In this document: piece after piece, positions 31,908 through 43,368 of the stretch
Numbering within the stretch: the stretch's first letter is position 1
How the letters are laid out: the number at the start of each line of letters is the position of its first letter
Translations under genes and position numbers: made by a program
Notes under the pieces: model-generated
What the model saw: the letters and a program-made list of their open reading frames with translations, nothing else
Told to the model about the DNA's origin: nothing
Databases searched by the model: none
Source: Chondrus crispus
Lineage: Eukaryota; Rhodophyta; Florideophyceae; Gigartinales; Gigartinaceae
Length of the DNA: 64,000 nucleotides
Reading direction: 5' to 3'
Assembly (NCBI RefSeq): GCF_000350225.1
Contig: NW_005179057.1
Span: forward strand, 623,609-687,608

Positions 31908-32428
31908 TAAGCCTCAGTAGGAACACAGGATGCGCAAAGTCGGGAAGCAAAGGAAAAATGATGGCGAGAGGACTCAATCAGTTGAGAAAACGTGAAAAGG
32001 TCGATGAACGCCTCTGGTACTAGCGCGGGTTAGGCATGAGCTTATTCTGGTACGAGCACTTGAAGGTTAAGGACATCACGGGCAAGCGCTGGTTTAGTAG
32101 GCAGCAGAATAGCACATCACTTTGCTACATCGAGGTATCAAAAAAACATTTCCGTTACAACTATGGTACTCCAGCAAAAATTCTGGTCCAGTCACTGGCC
32201 GGAACCAGAAACGCCCCTCATCCCCGTGCTGAATGGGAACGGCCAAAAAAGCTGGCGAAATATGGCTGCCCGCGAACCAATGACCCACGGGCCACCGTTC
32301 ATTGCTGGCAAAAATCCAGCATTTTTTGGCCCCAAAAATAGCAACATCATTGCTTTTATTAAATTTATCATAAATCTGACCTTCCTGTGAGTTTTTACGC
32401 CGACGGCGGCCCTGAGGCTATTCGCAAC
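31908..32428. other. Intergenic, no gene seen
   Basis: Between the divergent 769-residue ORF and the Harbinger-type ORF. Short frames only; probably holds the 5' end of the transposon. Confidence 0.45.
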
Positions 32429-33445
32429 ATGACCAACTTCCTCCCCAAAACCTTTGAACTGCTTTGGAATAACCTCTCCGATTTTATCACTCAGTCCTAC
32501 AATATCGGACGTGGACAGAGATCGAAGATCTCTGGAAAAGATGCACTTTTTATCACACTCACAGTGCTGAAACACGGCGGTCAGTGGGACATGTTGGCGA
32601 GAGTCTTCGATTTGAAGGGTCCCACATTTGAGCGATTGGTCTCACGGTTTGTGCAATTGATTTCACAATTCGTCTTTGCCTGCTTTGTGGAGAAGGTGGG
32701 CGAGCTCCATAAAATGGGAGATCTGCAGAAATCGCAGCAAAATTTCAAGTCGTTCCCTGAAGCTCGTTATGCTACAGACGTAACTTTTCAGGAAGCATTC
32801 AGACCTAGCGGAAATATTGAGGAAGGGAAGAGGTATTTCAGTGGAAAACACAAGCTTTACGGATATGAAGTGGAAGTTTCGGTCATGCAGAATGGTCTGG
32901 CACTTGGAATGACTGCACACTACCCGGGTTCCGTTTCTGATTTTGAAATATTACAGCGAAACCGTGATTGGCATTTGGCAGAGTGGTCGAAAAGTGGACC
33001 TGAGAGAGAATTGAAAGATTTGGGGAAGCTGAATGTGGAGTATCCGAATATGTGGGCAACTCTTATGGACAAAGGATACCAAGTGCGCGAAATACTGAGA
33101 GGAGTGACGCCTTTGAAAAAGCCGAGGAATGGGACGCTGTCTCTCAGTGGCGAAAGATACAACCACAAGCTGGCCAATGACCGAATTATTGTGGAAATTT
33201 TGTTTGGGGGCTTTGTGGGTCGTGGTCGCTTTTGTCCCGAAAATGGAGATGGGGGAGAGTCAACATACGACGACTACTTTCGCCTAGGTGTTGCACTGAC
33301 GAATTGCCACATCAAATGGCATCCTCTGCGCGCGACGGACCAAGAGCGGTTCACTCGCATTCTTAATCGCATGCATCAGATTGCCAAAATTACTATTGAG
33401 AAAAGGCGTAGGGTCTTGCAGAGGTACAGGGAAAGGCGCAAGTAA
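32429..33445 (+). CDS. PIF/Harbinger-type DDE transposase
   Basis: The frame opens with a GTG at 32387; the first ATG is at 32429, giving 338 residues. It has the catalytic pattern of DDE_Tnp_4: YATDVTFQ (D117), AHYPGSVSDF, MDKGYQ (D214) and YNHKLANDRIIVE (E256), so the second Asp and Glu are 41 residues apart. The C terminus is basic (EKRRRVLQRYRERRK). The catalytic triad is intact. No terminal repeats or target-site duplication were identified, and no companion Myb-like ORF is next to it, so current mobility is uncertain. Confidence 0.85.
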   Translation: MTNFLPKTFELLWNNLSDFITQSYNIGRGQRSKISGKDALFITLTVLKHGGQWDMLARVFDLKGPTFERLVSRFVQLISQFVFACFVEKVGELHKMGDLQKSQQNFKSFPEARYATDVTFQEAFRPSGNIEEGKRYFSGKHKLYGYEVEVSVMQNGLALGMTAHYPGSVSDFEILQRNRDWHLAEWSKSGPERELKDLGKLNVEYPNMWATLMDKGYQVREILRGVTPLKKPRNGTLSLSGERYNHKLANDRIIVEILFGGFVGRGRFCPENGDGGESTYDDYFRLGVALTNCHIKWHPLRATDQERFTRILNRMHQIAKITIEKRRRVLQRYRERRK

Positions 33446-33559
33446 CGTGTGAACCATCGCTTCCGATTCACGCAATACGATTCTGAGATTCCTGATTTTG
33501 GATAAAATAAGTTCTGAAATACGGCGGCCTCGGCAGTGAACAGCGCGCCCGCGCACCGC

Positions 33560-34260
33560 CCGTCGCCGCGCGCATGTCTCAGCGCGCATGTCCGCGCTCC
33601 CGTCCGCGCCCCCGTTCGCGCCCCCGATGGCCGTCAGGTGCCGGTGCGCCTTGAGCTCGTCGTCGCCCACCGCGCGCGTCATCGAGATGTGCCCGTTGAC
33701 CAGCCCGCCCACGACCCAGCCGCCCGCGCGCTGCACGTGCGCTAGCTCCCGCGCGTCCGCACACTTGTGGTCCGTGGTCAGCGCCCGCACGCCCGCGCGC
33801 GAAAGGACGATGGCTCACGAGTAGCGGACGTTGGCCACTAGCAGGTGCTGCTGCGAGTGGATGAGCAGGCAGATCGTCGACCCGGCGCACACGCGCCGCT
33901 GCGACGTCGTCATCGTGACGTCGCAGCGGCGCGTATGCGACGTCCCGGTCGAGCTGCGAGATGTCTCGTTGCAGCGAGGCCAGCGTCGTGGGGGAGTTCG
34001 GCGCGAAGAGCAGCGCGCGGTGGTGCAGGAGGGTGGGCAGGTGGGTCACACAGTGCTCCGCGACGAGTTGGCCGGTTGAGGGCCCGCCGTGGCCGGCTGC
34101 GACGAGGTAGAGAGAAGAAGCGCGCGTGTATAGGATGAGGTGGTGGTCTTGTTGGTGGGACGGCTTGCCCGGGATGGCATGCTCGCCGCAGGGGGGCGGG
34201 GATGGCATGATACGGTGTTGGTGGGGGATGTGGGCGGGGATGGCGATGGCAATGCCGGAG
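33560..34260 (-). pseudogene. PP2C-type protein phosphatase, degenerate copy
   Basis: Reading leftward and switching frames, the conserved PP2C blocks are visible: AAGHGGPS near 34095 (the usual FDGHGG has lost its metal-binding Asp), CAGSTICLLI, LLVANVRYS followed by a TGA at 33815-33817 where the family has GDSRAV, ALTTDHK near 33770, then VNGHISMTRAVGDDELK (about 33650-33703). The stop, the frame changes and the lost Asp show it is dead. Very GC-rich, unlike the transposons around it, so probably a fragment of a host gene. Confidence 0.75.
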
Positions 34261-34384
34261 GTTGGGGGGGAAGGGATGTGGGGCATGGGTAATGAGATAA
34301 TGTGCGGAGGTGGGGGGGGGGAGGAGGGAGGGAGGGGTGGCAACTGAGTTGTTGTTCGGATTGTCTGAGGCCCTACAGTAGTCA

Positions 34385-34654
34385 AGCACATCATTTGATT
34401 ACTGGGTGAAATCCATTGTGGTGCGTGAAAGACTGCGAAAAAGCCTAATAAAAGCGTTGAGTTTGGCTTTGAGCCCGTTGCTGTCCATTTGGGTCATTGT
34501 GGTGTGTTCACGACCACATCAGGACCAATGATAGCAACCTGGGCCGGACCGGCCGGGCCGGTCCCGGCACCAGTCAATCATGCGCCGGGGCAAAGGCCAT
34601 TGTTGTCACTTCATGATTTATAATTTTCATTATTATCGCGTTATTATTATTTAA
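34385..34654. repeat. Repeat interrupted by a younger transposon (left part)
   Basis: These bases match the reverse complement of 50639-50905 closely, including GTGCGTGAAAGACTGCGAAAA and the GGGCCGGTCCCGGCACCAG stretch. The match resumes at 35666-35695, after the 1-kb element inserted between. Identity of the outer repeat is unknown. Confidence 0.85.
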
Positions 34655-35665
34655 GTCTAATACAGGCCAGTTTGCGCGCAGGGGGGTGGCCAATGCGCGG
34701 GTTAGCGACCGGGACGCCGGCGGCCACAGTGATCCCGCGCTGTAAGTGCGATATGGAGTGAGCGAGTTTACATGCAGTTACTGGCACTGTTGGCAGCGTG
34801 ACCGGGGGCGGATGCTGCATCGTACACGTACACGCGCGCAATGCGTCCGTCCCGACGCGTGCACATCGTTGCGTCTACTTCGCAACGGGCTCCTCACCGC
34901 CGCCATGCTGCACAGCTCGCCGCGCGTGCCGAGAGAGGCGCGGTAGGACATCGTCGCGGGAGGACATCGTCGCGGGAGGCTTTGCGGGACGGAAGCGGCG
35001 GACGGTGGGGAGGCGCGGGGCGCGACAGAAATGCGTTCGAGGGCTGCGGGCGCGGCCGCGGGCGCTGTAGTGGCCGCGTTGGCTGCCTTGTTGGGCGCTG
35101 CGGCGTGGCGCTGGACGCGCGCCGTCCGCGGACGCCGCGAGCGCAGGCGTCTCTACAACGTGTTTGCCAACGTCAGCAGGGTGGCTACGCCCATGCGCAC
35201 GGTAGTGGCTGCGCCCGTGCGCGCTGAGGAGGTGGTACGGGACGGCGCCACCATAGGCATAAGCGTGCGCAGGGACTAGCCCGCCGTCTGGTGCGGCGCG
35301 CACGGGGAGGTGGGCATGGCGGACTAGGCGAGGAAGAGACTGGGTAGGCGCAGGGAGGTGTGAAGGGGGAGACGTGAAGGGGGAGGCGTGAAAGGGGTTC
35401 TCGTTTATCGAGCAGGACGGAGGTGAAGAGCGCGTTGCGAAGTAGACGCAACGATGTGCACGCGTCGGGACGGACGCATTGCGCGCGTGTACGTGTACGA
35501 CGCAGCATCCGCCCCCGGTCACGCTACCAACAGTGCCAGTAACTGCGTGTAAACTCGCTCACTCCATATCGCACTTACAGCGCGGGATCGCTGTGGCCGC
35601 CGGCGTCCCGGTCGCTTACTCACGCCTTGGCCGCCCCCCTGCGCGCAAACTGGCCTGTATTAGAC
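34655..35665. mobile_element. 1011-bp inverted-repeat transposon with TTAA target site
   Basis: Ends GTCTAATACAGGCC and GGCCTGTATTAGAC are the outer edges of inverted repeats about 240 bp long (34655-34895 and 35425-35665) that differ at few places. The element is flanked by TTAA on both sides, and the related copy at 50.6 kb has a single TTAA and no insert, so the boundaries are secure. TTAA duplication is typical of piggyBac-type elements; a TA duplication with AGTCT ends is equally consistent because TTAA is palindromic. The GC-rich middle has no transposase, so it is non-autonomous. Confidence 0.88.
35031..35279 (+). CDS. Small ORF inside the inverted-repeat transposon
   Basis: 82 residues, starting RSRAAGAAAGAVVAALAALL, an Ala/Val/Leu-rich stretch that could be one membrane helix, then a basic tail. 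It may be a captured host fragment, but the GC-rich sequence opens many frames by chance, so it may not be a gene. Confidence 0.25.
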   Translation: MRSRAAGAAAGAVVAALAALLGAAAWRWTRAVRGRRERRRLYNVFANVSRVATPMRTVVAAPVRAEEVVRDGATIGISVRRD

Positions 35666-36021
35666 TTAACACGTAATTTTTTTAAAAAGGGGCACAAAAA
35701 ACGGCCGATCTGAGACAATCTGAACCTGTGGGAAAACTGCGGAACCAAGCTTTCAGCACGTTTGTGGTATCCCAATAAAGCTCTGAATCAGGTGATAATG
35801 GCAATCGCATTTTCTCGTGGATTTAGCATGCACGTGAAGGGCTGGTGAGGTCCCGTTTTCTGCTCGTTTGGCGCGAATGGACTAGATAAAATTATACATT
35901 TTATTGCATTTATGCTCACCCTCATACTCAACACCACCACAAAGCATGTGTCTCCCCGGCAGACAGTTCCTGACCAGAAAAGCTATCTTATACCTTTCAA
36001 ATCCACACCATTTACCACAGA

Positions 36022-36948
36022 CTATGCATTATGCTTTCCTTGGTGCGGCAGCGACGCCACTTTGTTCCTAATTGCCTTGTCGGTCGGAAAATCCTCCGGA
36101 AGGGCATCATTGCTTATTTTCAAGCTCTCAATAAGCCTTTGTCTCCCAAACCCAGGCATTAGCTGCTCATCGGCCACCACCAGATCCAGTAGTGCTTTGG
36201 CATATTTTTGCGACATCCTCGGCCGCACCATCGCTTCCCCTCTCGCCTCTACAAGATGAGTTTGCACTGGGACGACGGCAGCTTGTCTCTCATTTCTGAA
36301 CGCGTTGTGAGACTTGACTTTCTTTTCTTTCCTTACCAAACTACTGATAAACGCAATGACTTTCTGCTCTGCGGGTATGTTATATCGTCCTGGATACATG
36401 GTTTTTAGTTTTTGGATCATCCGGCTCGCGCTCATTTTACGTCCTCCCTCTTGGTTCCCGTCATCAAACCATCCTGTGAGTTCCGTTCGATACAATGACA
36501 CAGTATTGGCTCCAAGCGTGCTTCCGTGCAACGGCCTTCCAGCCCATCGAGATGATATGCGACAGGCTGTTCTAGTGCTTTCCTCAATCTGCAGACCAAC
36601 GAGGGCAGGGTGTATGTCTTTGGAGACATATGTCCCAATGTCAGACGTGTTGAGCATACTGAGTGCCATCCTTATCGCTCGAAAAAGAACAGATTGGGAC
36701 CCCACAGCTCCAGTACATATCAAGTAATGTGCATCGAGTGCTTCGGTCCGTCGATAGAATTTGCCGCACTTCGTGCACTGTGGCATAATTTCATCTAATT
36801 GTGCCTCCTCCGCATCACTGGTGTCGCTTTGCGGCTCATTGCGGAGCTCATTCTCAGCTTCTTCTATGTAACTTACGTTTCCTCTTCTTCTCCTCTTGCG
36901 AAAAAGTAATGTGATATGTGCTCTAGTGTATACAGTAACTCCTGTCAT
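36022..36948 (-). CDS. C2HC zinc-finger protein with a duplicated C-terminal motif
   Basis: The open frame starts from a GTG at 37197; the first ATG is at 36948, giving 308 residues, but a splice acceptor (CGTAG) just upstream of 37197 allows a longer protein. Residues about 58-75 contain a C-x2-C-x12-H-x3-C finger (CTKCGKFYRR). Two C-terminal segments look like copies of one motif: MIQKLKTMYPGRYNIPAEQ...ISSLVRKEKK and LIESLKISNDALPEDFPTDK...VASLPHQGK. A basic cluster FRKRRRRG lies near residue 20. Probably DNA-binding, maybe transposon-encoded. I do not recognise the family. Confidence 0.55.
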   Translation of the reverse strand: MTGVTVYTRAHITLLFRKRRRRGNVSYIEEAENELRNEPQSDTSDAEEAQLDEIMPQCTKCGKFYRRTEALDAHYLICTGAVGSQSVLFRAIRMALSMLNTSDIGTYVSKDIHPALVGLQIEESTRTACRISSRWAGRPLHGSTLGANTVSLYRTELTGWFDDGNQEGGRKMSASRMIQKLKTMYPGRYNIPAEQKVIAFISSLVRKEKKVKSHNAFRNERQAAVVPVQTHLVEARGEAMVRPRMSQKYAKALLDLVVADEQLMPGFGRQRLIESLKISNDALPEDFPTDKAIRNKVASLPHQGKHNA

Positions 36949-37199
36949 GTTACTTTTGTATGACACGGACTCCGGCAAAGCTACTTCTTCAGTATCAGGG
37001 GCAAGATTTTCATCCTCTGTATCAATATCCTCTCGTCCTTCCTCTTCCGTACAGTTCGCTTCCCCAGGGCCAACTACTGTCTGCTTCCTCGAGTATTTTT
37101 GACCGAACACGTATGGAATTGACTGACGATTGGAAAGTTTATAGCATCCCGCATTCACTTCGTTTCCACTAAAGTTGGAATAGATAACCTCGTTCACAC

Positions 37200-37730
37200 A
37201 CTACGAAGTAAATCTGGCCCGTAACGTTACGATTAATTTAAGTTTTGATTTGGCCGTACCAATGATAGTCAAAACATTTTTTGCGCAAAATTTTTGATAC
37301 TGATTTTGCACCGAATTCCCTGCAAGCCGTAATCTATTGGTACTCTTCCAATACCTTGCCGCCGCTGGGTCAACTGAAAAAAATCGCAGATTTACCATTG
37401 GACATGGCAGTGCCTCATTGTAATGTTTGGCGGTACTGCCATACGTGCTGGGCTGATCCATCTCAAAAACATCCCAGATTAACCACTGGGCATGGCCATG
37501 CAGTAGTTTATTGCGTTTTGGTACTGCCGAACAGACTGGAATGATCCAACGTTTGTTTCTGGTCGGCGATGTGCACACGTAGGATCGGGTCAATGCAGCG
37601 CACCCGTGGTACCAGTTTTCATATAGGATGGGAGCAGTGTGAATTGCGAGCAAGAGTCAGTAGTCGGTTTACCACTATGTTAGCTCCCTATCTACATATG
37701 CTACGCAGCGCAATATACAGTCTCCTTGCC
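37200..37730. other. Intergenic, no gene seen
   Basis: Upstream of the zinc-finger ORF. Short frames only, plus two related stretches GACATGGCAGTGCCTCATTGTA and GGCATGGCCATGCAGTAGTTTA that hint at old duplication. Confidence 0.4.
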
Positions 37731-38105
37731 GCTTCAAGCTCCGACGACCAACGGTTGTGGGGACAAGCGCATTTGTAAACTGAAGTAGGTTAGATACTGC
37801 GTGCAGCACGCATGTCCGGCCGGACTGATTCGCAAAGCGTTAACGACAACTTACAATCCATCCAACACTTTCACGCAACAAGAACTGCCTAACTTCCGGC
37901 GCCGACGCCATGTGACACTTCCAATCATGACGGAGTTCAGTTTACCATGACTTCAAGTTCCGACGACCAACTGTTGTGGGGACAAGCGCAGATGTAAACT
38001 GAAGTAGGTAAAATACTGTGTGCAGCACGCATGTCCGGCCGGACTGATTCGCGAAGCGTCAACGGCAACTTACAATCCATCCAACACTTTCACAAGACCA
38101 ACACG
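37731..38105. repeat. Tandem duplication, period about 229 bp
   Basis: TCCGACGACCAAC...TGTGGGGACAAGCGCA, AAACTGAAGTAGGT and CACGCATGTCCGGCCGGACTG occur at 37740-37870 and again at 37967-38095, in the same order with a few changes. Noncoding. Confidence 0.85.
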
Positions 38106-38633
38106 GTTTTAATTCTGTCAGGTTCGCACGCAGACAAAGATGAGCTCATCACAAGAATTTGAAGATGGTCAGATAGTGCGGACATACGCGGACAAAAATG
38201 CAACGCACGTGCGTGCATATCAACCTACTTTCAGCGCGTTTCCTATCACGGCGACATCGACATCGATCAACTGTAGATCGACCGTTCGCAGCCCCATCTA
38301 CCAGCAATAGCACTGGCGATCTCTCGCTATCCTGATCACCCATACACCACAAGCGGGCCCGCCGTGACCCTATGGCATCGATCTTGCGCCCTCATACCCG
38401 AAACGAACTGCGTGGTTGTTTGCGTCCAAAGATACCTTCGGTCAGCAGTAGATTGGACTAGGAAGAGCGAGGTGTCCAACTCTTGACGGGATCGGCGAGA
38501 CGTGTAACCAGAAGTCCGCCCAATTTCAATTCAGATGGGGTGGGTGCTGAAATCTGATAATTTTCCAGTAGAAAACGCCACTCCGCGAATAATCAGGTTT
38601 TTCAGCGTCTGAAACACCAGGTCCCTATCCCCT
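38106..38633. other. Intergenic, no gene seen
   Basis: 3' flank of transposase copy 2. No repeat end or gene recognised. Confidence 0.4.
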
Positions 38634-41600
38634 TCATGCCATTCTTGCCGGGTAACCTTTTCTCCTCGTCTGAAAGTAGAATGCCCCGCCACCCAAAACA
38701 GTGGCAGAGTGTTTGATGGAGTTGTCCCTCGATACGTGACAGGAGTTGGCTGAGCAGGCGTGGTACAGCGCCACGCGACGGACGCCATCAGTGAGAGAGA
38801 GCACCTGTATAGACTCTGACTTCAGTTCCGCGGATATCCTCAGAGTTTTACGATCATCCACTCTGCATCTTACGACAGCCGCGTGAGGACTCTCGTCCTC
38901 TCTCTGCAAGACCCCAACAACAGCGAACAGGTTCAATGACGATCTAACCGCCCCATTTGCATGCAAAAGCAACCCCTTCGTCCCTCCGCGCGGTAACATA
39001 ACCTGGACGACACATCCCGGCTCAATCGTGTCATGCGAGTACGTCCGTGGGGACGCACTCAAGTAGCTTCTGCGAACGCGCCGAGCAGACGAGAAGAACT
39101 TGACTTCCGACTTCTTTGACGTATCAAATTCTGAACGGAGATATTCCAGGATGTTTGTAGCCCGTGATAAAAGCTGCGACAAAAGCTCAGATGAATCTAT
39201 CGTTTCTGTTTCTGATATGCAACAGCTGGACAGCTCATTGACATCCTTTTCACAATTCCCCTCCCATCGTACGGAATCTCCCGTCCAAGCGGGGTTGACC
39301 TTCCCATTCGACCGCATCTCGTCCATCAACGGTTTGACAAATAAATCAGATATACTAACATCTGTGTCCTTCAGGAATCCCTTCAATTCATCCGAAGCCT
39401 GTGACAACTCGTTGCAAGCTTCGCCGAGAAGCAAGCGTCGAAGGCCTCTCCTGCATTCCATCTTCAGTCCGGCATCCGAAGTTTGTGTCATAGTGCTGGA
39501 CAGCAACGCCAAACGCCCTTGCCAATCATTCCCCAAACAATGACCCACGGCCGCCAAATGTCCTTTCTGGTGATTACCCCGGACTATGCACCTCTTCAAA
39601 TGTTGATGAGCATTCTCGAACACCAGTTCCATAAAGTGACGTACGTGCCCGAAGGCAGGAATTGTATGGTTGTACAACTCGATTAACCTGTGCAGATTCG
39701 GCTTGTACAAGCTGGGGCGACCTTCACCCACTCCTTGGCAATAATTTGCGCAAAACTTGTCTGCCTCAGTCACATACTTCTCAGCCCTTTCCAGCAAGTC
39801 TGCATGGTATTGAGCTCCATTATCACTTGTCACATACAAATAATCTGAGACACCATCCGCCTCTTCCGATGGCCACCAGTACGTCAATGCAATCAATTCC
39901 TGCAATTGCGTCAATGGATCCAACACAACAGTGGTTTCTTCACTCTGGATCCCCGGGAACAGTTGGTAGAAAACGGGAACGCACACGAGAAGGGCACAGA
40001 ACACACCTGACAGAGTCATGGAATTGAGTTCATTCTTGGAACTAAAAACTGATGATTGCCTCTTCAACCCATTGTGTCGGAGGGCTCCGCATATTGCCAT
40101 GTCAGCTTTTGCCCTGAACGCGGCCGCGTTTCCTTGTCGGTTAATCACGTGGAAGCCTACCTCGATAACGTTCTTCGCGAGACCGGCCAGCAAATGGTCA
40201 GGCGCGACGACGTTGCAGCGATTTGCCTCAAAACGTCCTGACATCACACGCTTTCCATCGCTTCTTAACGGTATGTCAACGCGTACGCGCTCAAGTCCCC
40301 TTTGCAATGCAAGAAGAGGAGAACTTTCGTCACTAGTCTTGTTGCTGTCTTTCATACCAAGCCGGTTTGTGTCTCGACTGTCAATTTCGCTGTTGCGAAG
40401 AGCTTCATGGCGTTCCATGCACCTCAAGGACGCCGTGCGGTGTGCATGGACTTTTGTCGTATAGCCGTATCCGCTCTCACCGACGCCGGTGTTCTTCCGA
40501 AATGTACAAAGAGTGCACGGCGTATTTGCCGTATGTCCCATAACATCCAATGTTTCAGCGGCCGCTGGATAGTCAGCCACAAAACCCACCACGTCGACAA
40601 AGATTCTTACTCTCTCACCGGTAGGCGTGTGTGCTTCCACACCTTCTGTTGTACACTTAACCAAGTCTGGAATGATTGAGAGCAGTATATTGTTCGTTGA
40701 TACACCTGGTGGAGTTAATCCAATGATTCTGACAGACGATCGCGTGTTACGACTTCGCGGTGGTAGTCCAAGCGGGATCACGTAGCATCCATTTGCTGAA
40801 CTCTGCGGATGCAATGAAGAGAATGGGGAAAAGTCATCGCAGTATAGGAGAGCGCGATAGACCACGAACTTTGTTCCATCCATTAAGCGGCCGCTGTTTT
40901 GCATTCTTCTGTCAATGTTGCGGGTGCATCCCGATATTTTGGGCTCTTGGAGGAGGAAAGGCAGCCCTTTCAAATGTTGAGTACCGAGCAGACGAAAGGG
41001 TTTGTCTGGAGTTCCATCGCCACCATCATTGAAACGTTGATCGGCCCCGTTTGTACTCATGTTTTGAAACCAAAACAAAGTGTCTAAGCTGAGATCTTCC
41101 TTGTGTTTCCAAAACCTAGAAACCAACATACACATTCTCGACGTTGCCACTGCTTCACTTTCTGTAGGTCGAAGGAGGGTACAAATATCCCCAGGCAGCA
41201 CCTTCTTCGAAGAACGAGCCCTTGCTTCAAAATCTATCCTTCCATCTCTACGCCTCACAGATCTTTAATACTTTTCCAATGGCGGTGCTGTACAAAACTG
41301 CCTGGCCAGGCAATTCTCCACGCCACGGAGAACGTTCATCGCCATGTTGGCGCTTCTTGTAACATTTCCCTCACTTCGCATGCACCACACGGCTGAAATT
41401 ATACACTTCATTACAAAGTTATTGGCTGCGTTCTCATGAACACGATAGCCCAGATTGCGCACGTCAAGTGACAAGCGTGATGGAAGCAGTTCTGACAGTT
41501 CCAGTCGAATCACGGCACCCGGGAACGCTTGCACAGTACATGAACCATTGTGGACGTACAGTGCTCTCGTAGCTTCCAATATTATCTGCCGCTCTGCAAC

Positions 41601-42636
41601 CAGCTTCGAGCTTTCTATGCATTCTGCGTCCGCCACACCACCATGCCATCGACTGGATTTTGGATACATTGAGCTGAAGAACGGAGCCATCATGATGTCC
41701 ACTTTCGCCCATTCACTTGGTGGAACGATACGAACAGGAGTTTTAGACCCGTTCGAATATTGCGATGCAGTCTCCTCGTTACCCCCCAAATTTTCAACCA
41801 ATGACGTTCGGTTGAATGCCTTCTTCTTTCGTCGGACGACAAAGTACTTGAGGTCACTCTTGGGAAAAAGAGACTTCAAAGCATGCGGAAAGAGAGTCCT
41901 CTGTACGGTGGAATAAGATGGGTACTTAATAGAAGGAGAAACCCAAGACAGTATATCTCTCAGGAGGTTATACTGTTTGACCGTATAGCGGACGCTACCG
42001 CAAACTATTACGAAGCCCAAAAGGTTGTACCATGGTTCGAAAAGCTTCCCAGACGATATATATCGTCAGAAAGTTTTGCAAATAATTCTATAGAATTATT
42101 TGCAAACCTTTCTGACTGTCCAGCCTGCTTCCCATTTCGGGATCGTCACTTGATAAACTCGGAAGGCACTCCATCCCCTCACAGCTCTCTTGATAAATAC
42201 TTGGAATAATGATATTGTCATTTCCCACTAAAACACCGTTTGGATCGCTCTCGGGAGCGAAGTGTTCCGGGTCGCCAAGTTCTGGGAAGTGGCCTTCATC
42301 ATAGTCGACAAGATCTATTCCTTCTTCGACGACAACCGTTTCTCGATGTTCCGAGCCCTTTACCTTCGATCTAGTACCGTGATCTCCAGTCTGATTGTTC
42401 GATGAAGCGTGCCCATTCAACACTACCAAAATATCAGCCGCTTCCCCAGTTTCCGGAAGCTCGAGAGCTGGGGTTTCTTCTGCTTCCATAAGTGCGGCCG
42501 CATCTGCATCCCCATCGAGATCGCATCCTGGTCGTGTATGAACGTGATGGAACAGGGCTGCCAGGTCTGGCAAGTTAGGGACGTTGTCCATCCAAGTAGT
42601 GCCCCTCGTACGACGTCTCTTTCTTCGACCTGACAT
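38634..42636 (-). pseudogene. Large Plavaka/CACTA-like transposase, copy 2, broken
   Basis: Three blocks in order: 42636-42088 (ATG at 42636, NLS-like SGRRKRRRTRG), 42020-41265 and 41258-38634. The last two share a frame and are split only by a TAA at 41265-41267; the first is in another frame, separated by a 52-bp palindrome. Homology to copy 1 is clear: VRIIGLTPPGVS, FVDVVGFVADYPAA, MGHTANTPCTLC, VVAPDHLLAG, LHRLIELYNHTIPAFG and the shared C-terminal KGYPARMA. The catalytic region is retained. Divergence from copy 1 is high, so these are distinct subfamilies rather than recent duplicates. Confidence 0.82.
42065..42116. repeat. 52-bp palindrome with one mismatch
   Basis: GTCAGAAAGTTTTGCAAATAA and onwards to CTA, then TAG and the reverse complement, centred at 42090/42091. 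The only mismatch is TTTT against GTTT. It lies exactly between two coding blocks of transposase copy 2 and supplies the stop codon of the first, so it may be an inserted foldback or an inversion scar. Confidence 0.9.
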
Positions 42637-43368
42637 ATGAGGAACGGTGGTGCTGTCGTCCGATATTTTCGTGTGGATTATGGTGTTGGAAGAAGTGAGA
42701 GTGTAGGATGTTGTTGAAGGAACAGTGCGCAGGGGTCCCCAGGCCTGGCGGTTTAGATTTTGCACACCAAATAATTACATTACAAGTGGCGGTCTGCTAG
42801 TGTCTATCCGACCGTGAGGACAAAATTTGAGGACAAAGGGATTTTTCTTCGAACTCCTTGCTTGTTTTTTAGTTCTGATTTGACTACTGGGTACTCCACA
42901 TAGCCCTTGACACAATCAGCATAAATCGTTTGTTGTGGAGACAAGTTCTACCTCTAAAAGTGAAGCAGAACCTGGAAATATTCACTGTAAGCAGTTTTTC
43001 TTTGTAGTACGAAATTGAAAAGGGCTTCTTCGTGATTTACAAGGTATTTCATTGACAACCCCGCCGTTCAAGTACGATATGGCTGTCTTGAAGTATTCTT
43101 TCAGAAGAATTCGTGTCGGATAAATGATGAAAAATTATTAAATTTGTCGGATCTGTTGAGGTATGATAAGCTTGGTCGGTCGGATACACACTACAGTACA
43201 GGGTATTAACTCTGCCTTTCTCTGTCCACCGTTGTTTACTCCGGTATCCCCCAACCTCCTCTTTCTTTCCCCTCACTAATCCACCATGACCACTGCCCTT
43301 GCATCTCCTCCCGTCCTTCTCTGCTTCTGTCTTTCTCTGCGCCCTCTCACGCAAGCCACGCCCTCGCT
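42637..43368. other. Intergenic with a pyrimidine-rich tract
   Basis: No gene recognised. About 43245-43358 is a strong CT-rich tract with CACTAATCC upstream and CGCAAG at its end, which could be either a leader or a splice acceptor for the ATR-like frame that follows. Confidence 0.5.
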
